This document shows positions 52,203 to 61,894 of a stretch of 64,000 bases of DNA, one piece after another. Every line of letters begins with the position of its first letter. Within the stretch, counting starts at the first letter, position 1. Source of the DNA: Nannochloropsis salina CCMP1776 (taxonomy: Eukaryota > Sar > Eustigmatophyceae > Eustigmatales > Monodopsidaceae); assembly GCA_004565275.1 (NCBI GenBank), contig SDOX01000183.1, positions 28,035-92,034 on the forward strand, given 5' to 3'. Both the position numbers and the translations under genes were made by a program. The notes under the pieces were generated by a model. That model had not been told where the DNA came from and searched no databases. It saw only the letters and a list, made by a program, of their open reading frames with translations.

Positions 52203-53430
52203 CTGGAGGAGGGCGGGAGGGAGGGCGGGGGGGGGGGGAGGGAGGGTTGGAGGGAAGGGGGGAGGAAGAAAGAGGGCGGGGGCATGGTATATGAGAGGAC
52301 GGGAGGTCTTTGAATCGTACTGTTTGACAACCACGCTGGAGCAGGCACTTCGAGCAGGCGAGGACGTAGGAGCAAAACGCACGGGACATGGTACAGACAT
52401 GGGAGAGGTTTCAAAAAGAGGAAAAAGAGGGTTCGAGGTAAAATTACAAATCCCCCCCCCGCCTTGTTGCCCAGTAAATACCTGCTGTTGGCGTGTGCGG
52501 ATCCTGTACTCATTCAACTCATTCCCTCCTGCCCATTCCGTTCCTCCGCGTGTCTCCCCTCCCTCTTCCTCCTCCTCCTCCTCCTCCGCCTCCTCCTCCT
52601 CCTCCTCTTCCGAAAACAGAGCCACCTTCAGAATAATCCATGAGGCCTGAAGGACATATTGACCTATCGTGTAACAGTAAAGGCCGATGATGTGATCAAC
52701 TTTTCCGACCTGCCCACATTTGCAGCCATTTCCCCACCGGACAAGTGTAACTCACGTGCGATGTGTGCGATTATGAGCTCCCCGGGCAGCAACCGACAGT
52801 CGAGCTGCGCCGTGCTCAAGATGATCCCATCGTTGTCCCATTCCTCTCCTCCTCCATAATGGTAAAAGTCATGCTGCAGAGGTGGATCGTGGCCGTGGTA
52901 CATGGTGTGGGCCGCTCGAAGCGAGAGAGCGCGAGGACAGCCACGCACCCCCCTCCAAGGCTCTGTTCTGTTCCAGAACCCTCAATTCTGGACAGACAAG
53001 GCCCTGTGCACGCAGGTGGACAAGGTTGAAGTGTCAGAGTTGAGGCGGCAGCATCGTATTCCGTCTCGCAAAGCGCGGGCAACGCGTAGGAAGCCACGGC
53101 GTTTCCTGCAAGTGCATTTTTCCAAGAAGGACGAGCAACCGATCGACTCGATGAGCTTCTCGATGCTTCGCTTTTTGAGGGAAGATACGTCCACTTGAAC
53201 GCCTCGCAAACATACAAGCGGTCTCGCACAATGCATGCAGGAATTCGATGTTGTCTGGCAGGTGAAGAAACAGTGTGGCATGTGTCCGTGCCGATTCATA
53301 TGGGGCTGGTCGGCCCAACTTCTTGCGACCACCGCGCTTAGCAAACCATCTGTACGTCATGCCGCTGCCCTCTCAACAGCAACTTCACCCTGATTTTTTT
53401 ATTTCAACGTCCACGACCGACATAGGTACC
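52203..53430. other. Unresolved region upstream of the CASTOR-like gene
   Basis: About 1.2 kb. It should hold the first exons of the CASTOR-like gene and the promoter of the next gene. Minus-strand pieces that look partly protein-like are at 52760-52906 (FYHYGGGEEWDNDGIILSTA, then a GTGAGT donor) and 52982-53200. I could not join them to the main exon with certainty. A GAG-rich array lies at about 52560-52617. Confidence 0.4.
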
Positions 53431-55701
53431 ATGAGACGACATGGCACGGACATTAAAATGTTTTGGGCATCTGTCTTGGTAATCTTATTGATGGTGGCAC
53501 CGGCCAGCACGTGGGGCTTCTACCTCCTCCCCGTCTCCTCCTTGCTCAACGTGCGGTTGACTTCCAGACCGCTGTCCACCGCCCTGGCATCACAGCAGCC
53601 ACCTCCATCGCGCCGAGATAGCGGAGAGTACATACCACAGTCCTACGGGTTGGAAGAGGAGGCGGAAGATCCCTACCTCGTGTCCCTAAAGCGTGGCGAG
53701 CCTCCTCGTCGGGAGGCAGGCGTTGGTTCCACGAGTGCATCGCCCGCGGGGCCTTCGCACGCTGGCCAGACACGGACGCCTGAGGAGATCAAGGCCTTGA
53801 ACGAGGCGGCCAAGGCACGCATGGAAGCCTACGCGCGGGGCGAGAAACCGCCCGGATTTGGAGCATCCCCGCCTGTCCCTTCTGGTTTCACCCCCTCCAC
53901 CCCCGATACCCCGGAGGGTTTTAACCCCAACAAATTCATGGATTTCTACCGGGAGCACGAGGCCAAGCTAGCGGCTGAAAACGCCGCAAAGGCCGCCGAG
54001 ACCCCGGCGCAAGTTGCAGTCCCTCGACCTCAAGGAGCCCCTATCATGCCAGGCGTGCCCGAGCCTTACCAACCTCCGCCCCAATACCAACAGCAGCCGT
54101 CCCCCGCCCAACTCCAGGCACAAGAAGAGCAAGCAAAGGGCTCTCCCCAAAGCTACGAGTCTCACGGAGGTTCCCGGTTCAAGGGTTTTTTTGACGCGGC
54201 CGCCGCCGCCGGGTCCACGAATCCGGCCAAGGAGAGGTTGAAGCAGTACCTGCTCTCCCGCTACGCCCCCGACGATATGTCCGAGCAGGCCGTAAATTAC
54301 CGACGGCTCATCCAATTCGCGGACACGGGCGGCGGGTACACGGGCTCGTCGACGGAGGACTCGGACGAGGCCTACCTGGCCCAGCTCAAAGCGGACGCTC
54401 GGGAGAAGATCCGCAACAACCCCTGGCAGACGGTGCGGAGGGAGGAGCTGGCCCCCTCTGAGAAAGGCGTGCCCCTGCCCCCCCTGGCTCCTACACCCGA
54501 ACCCACCGGGACCCAGGCAGCAGCCCGTCAAGACGCTGGCCTGGGACGCCCCCCCCCGCCTCCATCCATGTCAGGGAGCTCCCCTCTCCCCCCCCCCCCG
54601 GGATGGATTCCTCCTTCCTCGCCCCCGCCCTCGACGACTCCTTCTTCTGCCTACGCCTCCCCTCCCTCTTACACTCCTTCCCCCGCACAAATTCCCTCCC
54701 CTCCTCCCCCGTTCCCTCCCTCCCCCGGCCCCTCCCCCCCCGCGCTCGCCCAAATGGGCATAGAGAGCTCTCTGACCCAGCTGGGAGCCTACTTGACCGC
54801 CCACAAGGCCACGGGGGAACGCCTACAAGGCCAAGATTTGGACCGGCTCGAGTCCCTCCTGACCTCCGTGGGCGCCATGCTGGAAGGGGAGGGCCGGCGC
54901 TTGGGCTCCCGCCCAGCCTACCCGGAGGAAGAGGGTCCAGGCGTTCCAGTGCAGGGGTTCCTGGTGGAGAGGGAGGAAAGGGAGGTGTTGCTGGCGACAG
55001 CGGCAAGTCTACAGGCCCTAGCGGGGCTGGGTGCGGACGAAGAGGGTGCCTTGGCCGCTGGGCGGGAGGTGCCCCGCTTGCAGGTTCTCTTGAGACGTGC
55101 TCTGACCGTAGTGGACGGGCCTTCGGGAGGAGAAGCCCCGGAGTACTCACAGAAAGCTGGCGCGTCGCCTCCCTCCGAAGCCTCGTCGGCCCCGGCGGCT
55201 ATGCAGGGACCTGGGGCCACGCCACGGCCGCAGTCAGTACGTGACGTTTCCCCACCGGTCCCTGCCTCCCCGTCCCTCACCCCACCACCTTCACCTCCTT
55301 CTCCCCCTTCCTCCGCCCCGCCTCCCTCCTTAGACACGGTGGAGCTGAGCAGTGAGGATCGGGCGAAATTGCAAGGGACGATGGCCTTGGTGTTGAAGCA
55401 CTCGGGGGCCTTTGGGAAAATGAGCGGGCCGTTACGGGGGGAGGAACTCGGCTTGTTGAAGAGTGTACTGAATGACACCATGGCTGTTTTGAGAAAGGAA
55501 ACCGAAACAGCTTACGATTGCAGTGTGGAAAAATATTTGGAAGACCATCCGCACGCAATGGAGGAGCTGGCGGAGGCCCAAGCGGCAGCAGCAAGCACCG
55601 GGTCACAATTCACCGTATTGAACGTCCCCGCGCCGGCCGCGGGGAAGCCGAAATCATACAAGGAATTGCTGAGCGAGGCCAGGCAAAAGAAAAAGCCATA
55701 A
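53431..55701 (+). CDS. Leader-bearing, probably plastid protein of unknown function
   Basis: A single exon of 756 residues from ATG 53431 (MRRHGTDIKM); 53458 is a second possible start. The hydrophobic segment MFWASVLVILLMVAPASTWG ends just before FYLLP, which fits an ER signal peptide with an aromatic residue at the cleavage site, as in stramenopile plastid leaders. The mature part alternates Pro/Ser/Gly-rich linkers with short helical blocks: DPYLVSLKRGEPPR, ALNEAAKARMEAYARGEKPP, RLKQYLLSRYAPDDMSEQAV, EAYLAQLKADAREKIRNNPW and, near the end, LGLLKSVLNDTMAVLRKETE and SYKELLSEARQKKK. No known domain was recognised. It could be a scaffold-like or nucleoid-associated plastid protein, but there is no direct evidence for any role. 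Confidence 0.75.
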   Translation: MRRHGTDIKMFWASVLVILLMVAPASTWGFYLLPVSSLLNVRLTSRPLSTALASQQPPPSRRDSGEYIPQSYGLEEEAEDPYLVSLKRGEPPRREAGVGSTSASPAGPSHAGQTRTPEEIKALNEAAKARMEAYARGEKPPGFGASPPVPSGFTPSTPDTPEGFNPNKFMDFYREHEAKLAAENAAKAAETPAQVAVPRPQGAPIMPGVPEPYQPPPQYQQQPSPAQLQAQEEQAKGSPQSYESHGGSRFKGFFDAAAAAGSTNPAKERLKQYLLSRYAPDDMSEQAVNYRRLIQFADTGGGYTGSSTEDSDEAYLAQLKADAREKIRNNPWQTVRREELAPSEKGVPLPPLAPTPEPTGTQAAARQDAGLGRPPPPPSMSGSSPLPPPPGWIPPSSPPPSTTPSSAYASPPSYTPSPAQIPSPPPPFPPSPGPSPPALAQMGIESSLTQLGAYLTAHKATGERLQGQDLDRLESLLTSVGAMLEGEGRRLGSRPAYPEEEGPGVPVQGFLVEREEREVLLATAASLQALAGLGADEEGALAAGREVPRLQVLLRRALTVVDGPSGGEAPEYSQKAGASPPSEASSAPAAMQGPGATPRPQSVRDVSPPVPASPSLTPPPSPPSPPSSAPPPSLDTVELSSEDRAKLQGTMALVLKHSGAFGKMSGPLRGEELGLLKSVLNDTMAVLRKETETAYDCSVEKYLEDHPHAMEELAEAQAAAASTGSQFTVLNVPAPAAGKPKSYKELLSEARQKKKP

Positions 55702-56209
55702 ATGTAGGCGTAAAGTTGTCAAATTTGTCCACATGGTGCGACCGATATTTCCAGAGCAACACGGGAAAAATCGAAAAGTAACGAGGCCCCTCACTTCATT
55801 ATTCAAACGAGAAAAAAAGAGTCTGTAGCAGACCGGATTTATCGTTGCCACTGTTTCTCGCTTTTCTCCTTTCAGTGGCTCTTATTGGAGATTTTTTTTT
55901 GTCGGTGTTACAATGTTCTGTTCGTGCGGGCCGAGATACATCGCCCAGGGAGTATCACAAGCTTTGTCAACCTCCCCCCTTGCTCTTAAGCCGATGTGCC
56001 ACGGCGGACTTTTTTATTGATGTTTCTGTATCCCCCGTTTGCGAAGCGTAAGAATAGCTTTTATAAGTTACCCGCATGTGGTTGTGTGCCTTGGATGTAC
56101 GTAGGAGTGTATCAACGCGTGTATAGAAGAACGTTCAGCCTCTTCCTGCAATACCGTCCTGGCTTAAGCCCCCAGACCACACAGGCAAACACTAGAAATA
56201 AAAATCAGC
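55702..56209. other. Intergenic, no gene seen
   Basis: About 510 bp between two plus-strand genes, T-rich around 55880-55910. Promoter of the GST gene. Confidence 0.55.
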
Positions 56210-57109
56210 ATGGCACCATTTCCCTCGCTACGCCTCATCTATTTTGATTTTGGCGGTCGAGCGGAAGCTATCCGTGTTGCCTTACATGTGGGTAAGGTGC
56301 CTTTCGAAGATGTCAGGATAACTGAACAGGAGTTCAGTAAACAAAAAGCTGGTACGTACGTTCGCAGTATGAGAGCTCCACGTTGCATGAGCGCTGATAG
56401 CCAGACTGTTTGATAAGGTTTATTGAAATGGCGAGCTACCTCGAATACAAGCATTTACTGGGGGGCAGTATCGCACTTCGTGTCTCGCATTTCATACGAG
56501 CGTAGATACGGGCAATTTTCATTCAGGCCCTATTCCTTGTACCCCCTCCCGCTAATTTAATCCCCAAAAGCTGGCAAATACCCATTCGGGAGCGTCCCTG
56601 TCTTGGAAGTTGACAGTGTGGCGTACGCACAGTCCGTTGGCATCTTGCGGTACGTTGGTCGGCTCGGAGGCCTGTACCCTGAGGATCCTCTTGCGGGCTT
56701 AGCTATTGATCAGGTCGTGGGCAGTGTGGAAGACATTGTAGTAGCGACTGTTCCTTACCTATTCGCTTCTGAGTCCGAAAAGGCGTCATTGAAGGACAAA
56801 TTGGAAAAAAATGTCTACCCTCGCTTTTTCTCGGCTTTTGAACGACTCTTGCATTCAGATGGGGAGGGCTTTTTTGTCGGCAAGTATTTGACCATCGCCG
56901 ATTTAGCAGTATACCCAATATTGCAATGGATCACTACTTCCATCGTGGGGCCGGAATCTTTGGACCCTTTCCCTTTGCTGAAGGCGTTGTTTCGTAAGAT
57001 AGAAGAACACGAGATGGTTAAGGATTATTACGAACAAGAGAGGCGAAATTCTCATAAAGAGGGACCGGAAGCAGGCAAAATGAATACGGAAAGTAACAAG
57101 GGAAAATGA
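56210..57109 (+). CDS. Glutathione S-transferase, sigma-like
   Basis: Exons 56210-56351 and 56571-57109 join in phase (G + CT) to 226 residues. The thioredoxin-fold domain begins LRLIYFDFGGRAEAIRVALH, where Tyr11 is the likely catalytic residue, followed by KYPFGSVPVLEVDS and the glutathione-binding YAQSVGILRYVGRLGG. The helical C-terminal domain has YPRFFSAFERLL, then GFFVGKYLTIADLAVYPIL, with the N-capping box and Asp typical of GSTs. It conjugates or reduces electrophiles with glutathione in the cytosol; sigma-type relatives also make prostaglandin D2 in animals, which is not implied here. The last 25 residues are Lys/Glu/Gly-rich. An AATAAA lies 68 bp after the stop. Confidence 0.93.
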
Positions 57110-57954
57110 AATACAGCAAGAGCCGTACATGTCTCTAACATGAAGTACCTCTGAGAGTAGACGTGAGACTTTTACCAATAAAAGGAATACAATGTGATGA
57201 CTATATGCTGTCTCATTACATAGTATATTATTTGTCTACACATATTTGATACTTGTCTCGCCTCTTCAGGAGAGGAAGTAAGCACGCAGCTCACATTACT
57301 CCATTTCCATTTGCTCTTGGAACTGCCCTCCGCATGCTTCTCGTGCTCAGTAAAATCTCGGGGACTTTGTGTGATCAATCTTAAAAGCCACACAAAATCA
57401 GAGACAGGCATTCCATTCACGCACTTCCTGTCCTTAGAATCTTCTTACTGAAGCCTTTCTTTAAACACGTACGTAGCACAGGGATGCCACAGCATCCTAC
57501 CCGGATGTGTCCATTCGCAACAGCACATCAGCCATTGACAAGCAAGCAAACCATGCTTTTTTCCTAAATCAATCCCTGCCTTCCCTCAGTGAAAAGAGTT
57601 TTTGGCCTGTAAACTTTTTGACTCTTCGCAGACGAGGTCGGTGCCCCTCAAAACATTGTTGCCACGGCTTTGCCGCCGTCACGGGAGCGACGTGGACGAC
57701 AGCCTGAGGGGAGGTGACTGATTGGCTTGCTCGACCTTTCTCCCCATACTTCTGAATGTGAAGGAGCCGCATGCATCGACACGAGTGCAGAGGATTTAAA
57801 TCCAAGAAAAGTTATGTCTATATGCTTTCTTTTTTCCTTTGTCTTTTTTTGCCGCGATGCCTAATATGACTTCAATCTGTTGGTAGCTTTTAGGCAAAGT
57901 CAGTCAAGATCCGCTTGTTAACCTTCCCCCCCCCCCCCTAGTAATAGACGACGC
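57110..57954. other. Intergenic, no gene seen
   Basis: About 845 bp between two plus-strand genes, relatively AT-rich. A C10 run lies about 15 bp before the ATP23 ATG, followed by CTAG, which may be a 5' UTR splice acceptor. Confidence 0.5.
57177..57182 (+). terminator. Possible polyadenylation signal of the GST gene
   Basis: AATAAA 68 bp downstream of the GST stop codon. Confidence 0.3.
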
Positions 57955-59119
57955 ATGGATTGTCTGAAATGCAAAGCCTCTCTTAAGGCCATCATGGCGC
58001 GGCCGCGGCCTAAAGCTTTGCTAGATGCCTTAGCTGACACTGGCATTCAGACCTTGGAAAACGTCCCCGAGTCTAGACGTGCAGCGATTGCCGCCTCAAC
58101 ACAACGGCATCAAGGCACAGGACTGCCCGATCGTAAAGGAGGCATACTAAGAGGGAATGCAGGGCCAGGCAACGACGGAGGAAGAGAAAGAGGGTTGGCA
58201 GAGCAGGGTGGAGGTGGCGGGGGTTTGACGTTGAACATCAAGTGTATAAATTGTGCGGAGGAGGGATTGGCCATGAAAGCGAGGGCGTACATGGAAGCAC
58301 CGCCCATGTCGGTGGTGCTGTGTGCGAACCGTTTGCAGGATAGACGGGAGATGGAAGAGGCCTTGGTGCACGAGCTCGTTCATGTTTACGATGTACGTAA
58401 GGGGAACCTTAGGGTGGTGATGAGGGTGAAAGGAAAGGAGGGAGGGGTTGCATCTTCACGAAAATCTCCTATTCTGTCGAATGCACGCTTTCAGAAATGT
58501 CCTTTTCAAAGCTGGACGAAACATCTCATACGCCTTCTCTGTGTTTCCTGTCTTTCTCCCGTCGTCCTTACCCTTACCCTCCCACCTCCTTCTCCGCATG
58601 CAGCACGCCCTCGTTCAAATGGATTTGACCACCTGCAAGGACCTTGCCTACAGCGAGGTTCGGGCGGCACGGGAGGCAGAGTGCCACTACACCCCTCAGT
58701 TGTGTTCCTGGTTCAAAAAACAGTGTGTGCAGAGCACGGCCACACGCTCTACCGCTACCATTTTCCCCACCGAAGGCGCGGCGTGTGTGGCGGCGGTGTT
58801 TGAAAAGGCGTACCGGGACGTGGGGCCAAAGAAATTGGACGGGGCCTTGGCAATTGGGGCCGGGGAGAGTGGGGGAGGAGGGCTTTTCGGAGGGGTCGCC
58901 AAGCCAGCCCCGTCGCCCGCCAGCCGCGCCGCCACGGCCGCTTCGTTACCTTCTAGAACGTTCCCCACGTTCCCGGGGTCCTCCTCTTCCCCCTCCTCCT
59001 CCCCCCGCGGGGGTCTCTTCCCTCTTTCCCACGCGCAGCCCGAAGGGGGCCTGGCCAAGGCCTTGGCGGGAGCCTTCGGCCTGGGATCTCCAGGAGTGAA
59101 GGAGGGATCGAGGGCGTGA
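57955..59119 (+). CDS. ATP23: Mitochondrial metalloprotease ATP23
   Basis: Exons 57955-58392 and 58604-59119 join in phase 0 to 317 residues. The N-terminus (MDCLKCKASLKAIMARPRPK, LLDALADTGI) and IKCINCAEEGLAMKA match the Cys-rich front of ATP23. The zinc motif is EALVHELVHVYDHALVQMD: His139, Glu140 and His143 form HExxH, with an Asp three residues on. Then come CKDLAYSEVRAAREAEC, FKKQCVQSTATRS and ACVAAVFEKAYRDV, the conserved cysteine-bearing helices. ATP23 acts in the intermembrane space, where it processes Atp6 in yeast and helps assemble the ATP synthase Fo part. A Gly-rich insertion lies near residues 60-95, and a Ser/Pro-rich tail of about 100 residues follows the family end; both are unusual. 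No N-terminal presequence is needed for twin-Cys import. Confidence 0.93.
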
Positions 59120-59588
59120 CGCTTGGAGAGAGGGTAGACGGAGGACGGATAAATTGTATGATGAAGACGCAGGGTGAAACTGTATGACGCGTGGTGAGGG
59201 ATACCGAGAGAGGGTTCACGACTCTCCGGCGGTTGGGATTCTAATGGACGCCCGTGGGCGAGGGGAGGTGCCTGCGACGCAACCGGTGGAGGACTGGGCG
59301 CGCAGTAGTGATGTCGGTCTTTTCTCTCGTGGTCCATTCCATCCCGGACATTGATTTCAGTGGCGGGGCCTTGTGTCATCATGAGGTGGCCAGGGGCTAG
59401 TAGGAGGATCGAAGGAGAAGAACGAAGAGACCGAGGATGTCGTCCTGGGAGCGATCCCATTGTATCCATGGGAGCGATCCCATTGTATCGCGGTGCTCTT
59501 CATCCGTTCCTTTCTCTGCGCCGACTTATGTGCTCCTCCTTCCTTCCCTCCCCTTCCCACTCCTTCCCCCTCACCCAGGGCACTCGGC
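59120..59588. other. Intergenic region with a 23-bp tandem duplication
   Basis: About 470 bp. It holds a perfect 21-bp unit repeated with period 23 (59446-59466 and 59469-59489) and a C/T-rich stretch ending CCCAG at 59575-59579, ten bases before the next ATG, likely a 5' UTR intron acceptor. Confidence 0.5.
59446..59489 (+). repeat. Short tandem duplication, two copies
   Basis: TGGGAGCGATCCCATTGTAT plus C occurs twice, separated by two bases. Each copy contains the inverted repeat TGGGA/TCCCA. Confidence 0.85.
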
Positions 59589-61235
59589 ATGCACCCAAAG
59601 GCCCGAACCCCCCCTTCCCCCACCTCTCCCCGCTCCATATCCCTCGCCTCCCTCTCTTTCCTCACGGTGCTCTCCCTGAAGCTCCTGTCCATGCTCCTCT
59701 ACCACGCACTCGGCCCCGTCCTCAACCGCTCCCTCCCTTCCCACCTGGCGGCAGAGGGGCCCTCCCTCCTCGGCGTGGATCACGTGCTTCGGGTGCCGGT
59801 GCCCCGTCCTGGAAAGGGAGGGAGGGATCGAGGCGGGGACAGGGACGAATTGGGCGACGATTCTCTCTTCATGACGCTCTTGGTCAAGAAAGCTCTGCCT
59901 CCAGCAGGAGAGGGAGGGGAGTGGCAAGGGGAGGGAGGAGGCGGGAGCAAAGGTGGTGTCGTAAGGGAGGAAAGGGGAAAAGGCAACCTCCCTCCCCTCC
60001 TCTTCCTCCTTCACGGCTTTCCCGACGACCCCAGCACCTTCCACGCGCAGGTTCTCCCCTTTGCTCGCGCCGGTTTCGACGTCCTCCTCCCGGTCATGCC
60101 CGGGTACGAGCCCAGCACGGCCCTCCTTCCCTCCTCATCATACTCCCTCCCGTCCCTTGCTACCATGCTAGAAGATGTGATAGCCTGGGCGCAGTCGCCT
60201 GCCCTGGCCCGTGCGTTGTGCGGAGGGAAAGCAGAGGGTGGGAAAGGGGAGGAGGGACAGCAAGGGGGGGGGTTGGAGGAAGGGGAAATCGGGGAGGAAG
60301 AGTGCAGGAACCCACTTCCGCGCGACGTGCACCTGTTTGGCCACGATTGGGGCGCCGTGCTTGCCTACATATTGGCGCAAAAGGGGAGCAGGGAAAAGGT
60401 TCGCGTGACCTCGGTGGTCACCGTGGCCGTTCCTCACGAGGCCGCCCGAGGCTTCCTCACGCATCCTCGCCAGTTCCTGAATTCCTGGTACATGCTCTTC
60501 ATTGTGAGTGGACCGAGTGGGATGGAGTATCGTATGGGAGGAGGGGTGTGTACCCATTGCTGTTTTTCTCTTGTGCCGGGAGGCGGGAAAGGTCACGCTT
60601 TGCAGGGACTTTCGGAGGTTAAGCACTGTACCCCTCCTTCCACAGTCGATCTTGTGACGCCCCCGGGACCACCGCTTTCCCTCTCACATGCCCTTCTCGG
60701 CCTTCCCCTTCTCTTCCCTTCCCAGCAACTTCCTTTCCTCCCCGAGTTCTGGTTCCGCGCCGGCGGTCGCTTTTGGGGCTTGCACCAACTCTGGAGAGGG
60801 TGGTCGCCGGGCTATACCCTCCCTCCTTCTCATCTCGCCTCGCTCCATGCCACTTTCTCGGAGCCCGGGGTCCTGATGAGCAGCATGCAATACTACCGCG
60901 ATAATGTGCCGGGCATGCTCCTCGAGATATTAAAGGCCAGACTGGGGTGGGGGGGGTCGGGGACGGAGGGAGAGGGAGAGAGGAAAGAAGCGTCGGTGGT
61001 CGCGGCGCCGACGTTGGCATTGTCGGGCTTAAACGATGGGTGTATTGACCCTGTCCTCTACGACGCGGCCATGGGCCTGCCTACGGACGGCATGCGGGTG
61101 GACCACACCTTGTTCCCAGCGGGGGTCCGGGTGATGAAATTGGAAGGAGGGGGACATTTCCTCCACCGGGAAAAGGCCGAGGAGGTGAATGACTTGGCCG
61201 TGGCGTGGTTCAAGAAGCACTCAAAAATGGGATGA
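59589..61235 (+). CDS. Alpha/beta hydrolase, epoxide hydrolase-like
   Basis: Exons 59589-60503 and 60726-61235 join in phase 0 to about 474 residues. The oxyanion motif is LFLLHGFPDDPSTF, the nucleophile elbow HLFGHDWGAVLAYILA (Asp as nucleophile, as in epoxide hydrolases and dehalogenases), the likely acid is LSGLNDGCID, and the catalytic His is in LEGGGHFLHREKAEEV. The cap region contains YYRDNVPGML, whose Tyr may polarise the epoxide. It probably opens epoxides to diols, but fluoroacetate dehalogenase-like activity is possible. The first 40 residues include SISLASLSFLTVLSLKLLSM, a membrane anchor or signal peptide, so the protein may sit in the ER. Two Gly/Glu-rich insertions lie near residues 75-130 and 215-240. 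Confidence 0.88.
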   Translation: MHPKARTPPSPTSPRSISLASLSFLTVLSLKLLSMLLYHALGPVLNRSLPSHLAAEGPSLLGVDHVLRVPVPRPGKGGRDRGGDRDELGDDSLFMTLLVKKALPPAGEGGEWQGEGGGGSKGGVVREERGKGNLPPLLFLLHGFPDDPSTFHAQVLPFARAGFDVLLPVMPGYEPSTALLPSSSYSLPSLATMLEDVIAWAQSPALARALCGGKAEGGKGEEGQQGGGLEEGEIGEEECRNPLPRDVHLFGHDWGAVLAYILAQKGSREKVRVTSVVTVAVPHEAARGFLTHPRQFLNSWYMLFIVSGPSGMEYRMGGGVCTHCCFSLVPGGGKGHALQGLSEVKHCTPPSTVDLVTPPGPPLSLSHALLGLPLLFPSQQLPFLPEFWFRAGGRFWGLHQLWRGWSPGYTLPPSHLASLHATFSEPGVLMSSMQYYRDNVPGMLLEILKARLGWGGSGTEGEGERKEASVVAAPTLALSGLNDGCIDPVLYDAAMGLPTDGMRVDHTLFPAGVRVMKLEGGGHFLHREKAEEVNDLAVAWFKKHSKMG

Positions 61236-61894
61236 CTTGTATCGACTGGCATCCATCGGGACTTAGAGATGATTTGCTACCGAAGCAAAAAGGGACTTTG
61301 CACAGACAGATGGCACATGTCAACGACAAACATGCTTTCGATTCCCCAGCATGTTGAAAATGTGTCTCTTTTGCCTCTCTCTCTCTCTCTCTCTCGCATA
61401 TGCAGAACGAGTGCCAAAAAAAGATGTAGGACAGAGACCCTTGAGCAGCATCTTGGCATGTCCAAGCTCCCTTATTTGTGTGCCTTGCTTTGTCTCATGG
61501 CTTGCACCGTCACACCGCGTCACGGCGCAGGGACGGCAACCCTGCTGACCGCCTGTGGGTCTTGGCCATCCCTTCTCAAGCCGCCGTTTCGTCAAGATGT
61601 TTTTAGCCAGCATGCATGCGCTTTCAATTGAGTTTCGCCGGCTTCTCTGGGAAGCAACAACACCACAGGGAGGGATCTCTGACCGTATCATTCACCCCCC
61701 ACACCTACCCACACCGTGCGTGTACGTTCCTCGTATCCAGGCGTGTCTCCCGAATGACGGCATCCACCACGCGGTACGGCGCTATTCCCTACAAGCTACC
61801 TCTGCTTCGTACCTTAAAGCTCAGTGCTCGACTCCAAGCACGGCCCTGTCTCGCTCCCTCCTTCCCTCCCTCCCTCCCTCCCTCCTGCCCGCCG
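61236..61894. other. Convergent intergenic region, no gene seen
   Basis: About 660 bp between the hydrolase (+) and MIOX (-). It contains a TC dinucleotide run (61375-61395) and a CCCT array (61859-61885) 10 bp beyond the MIOX stop. Confidence 0.55.
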
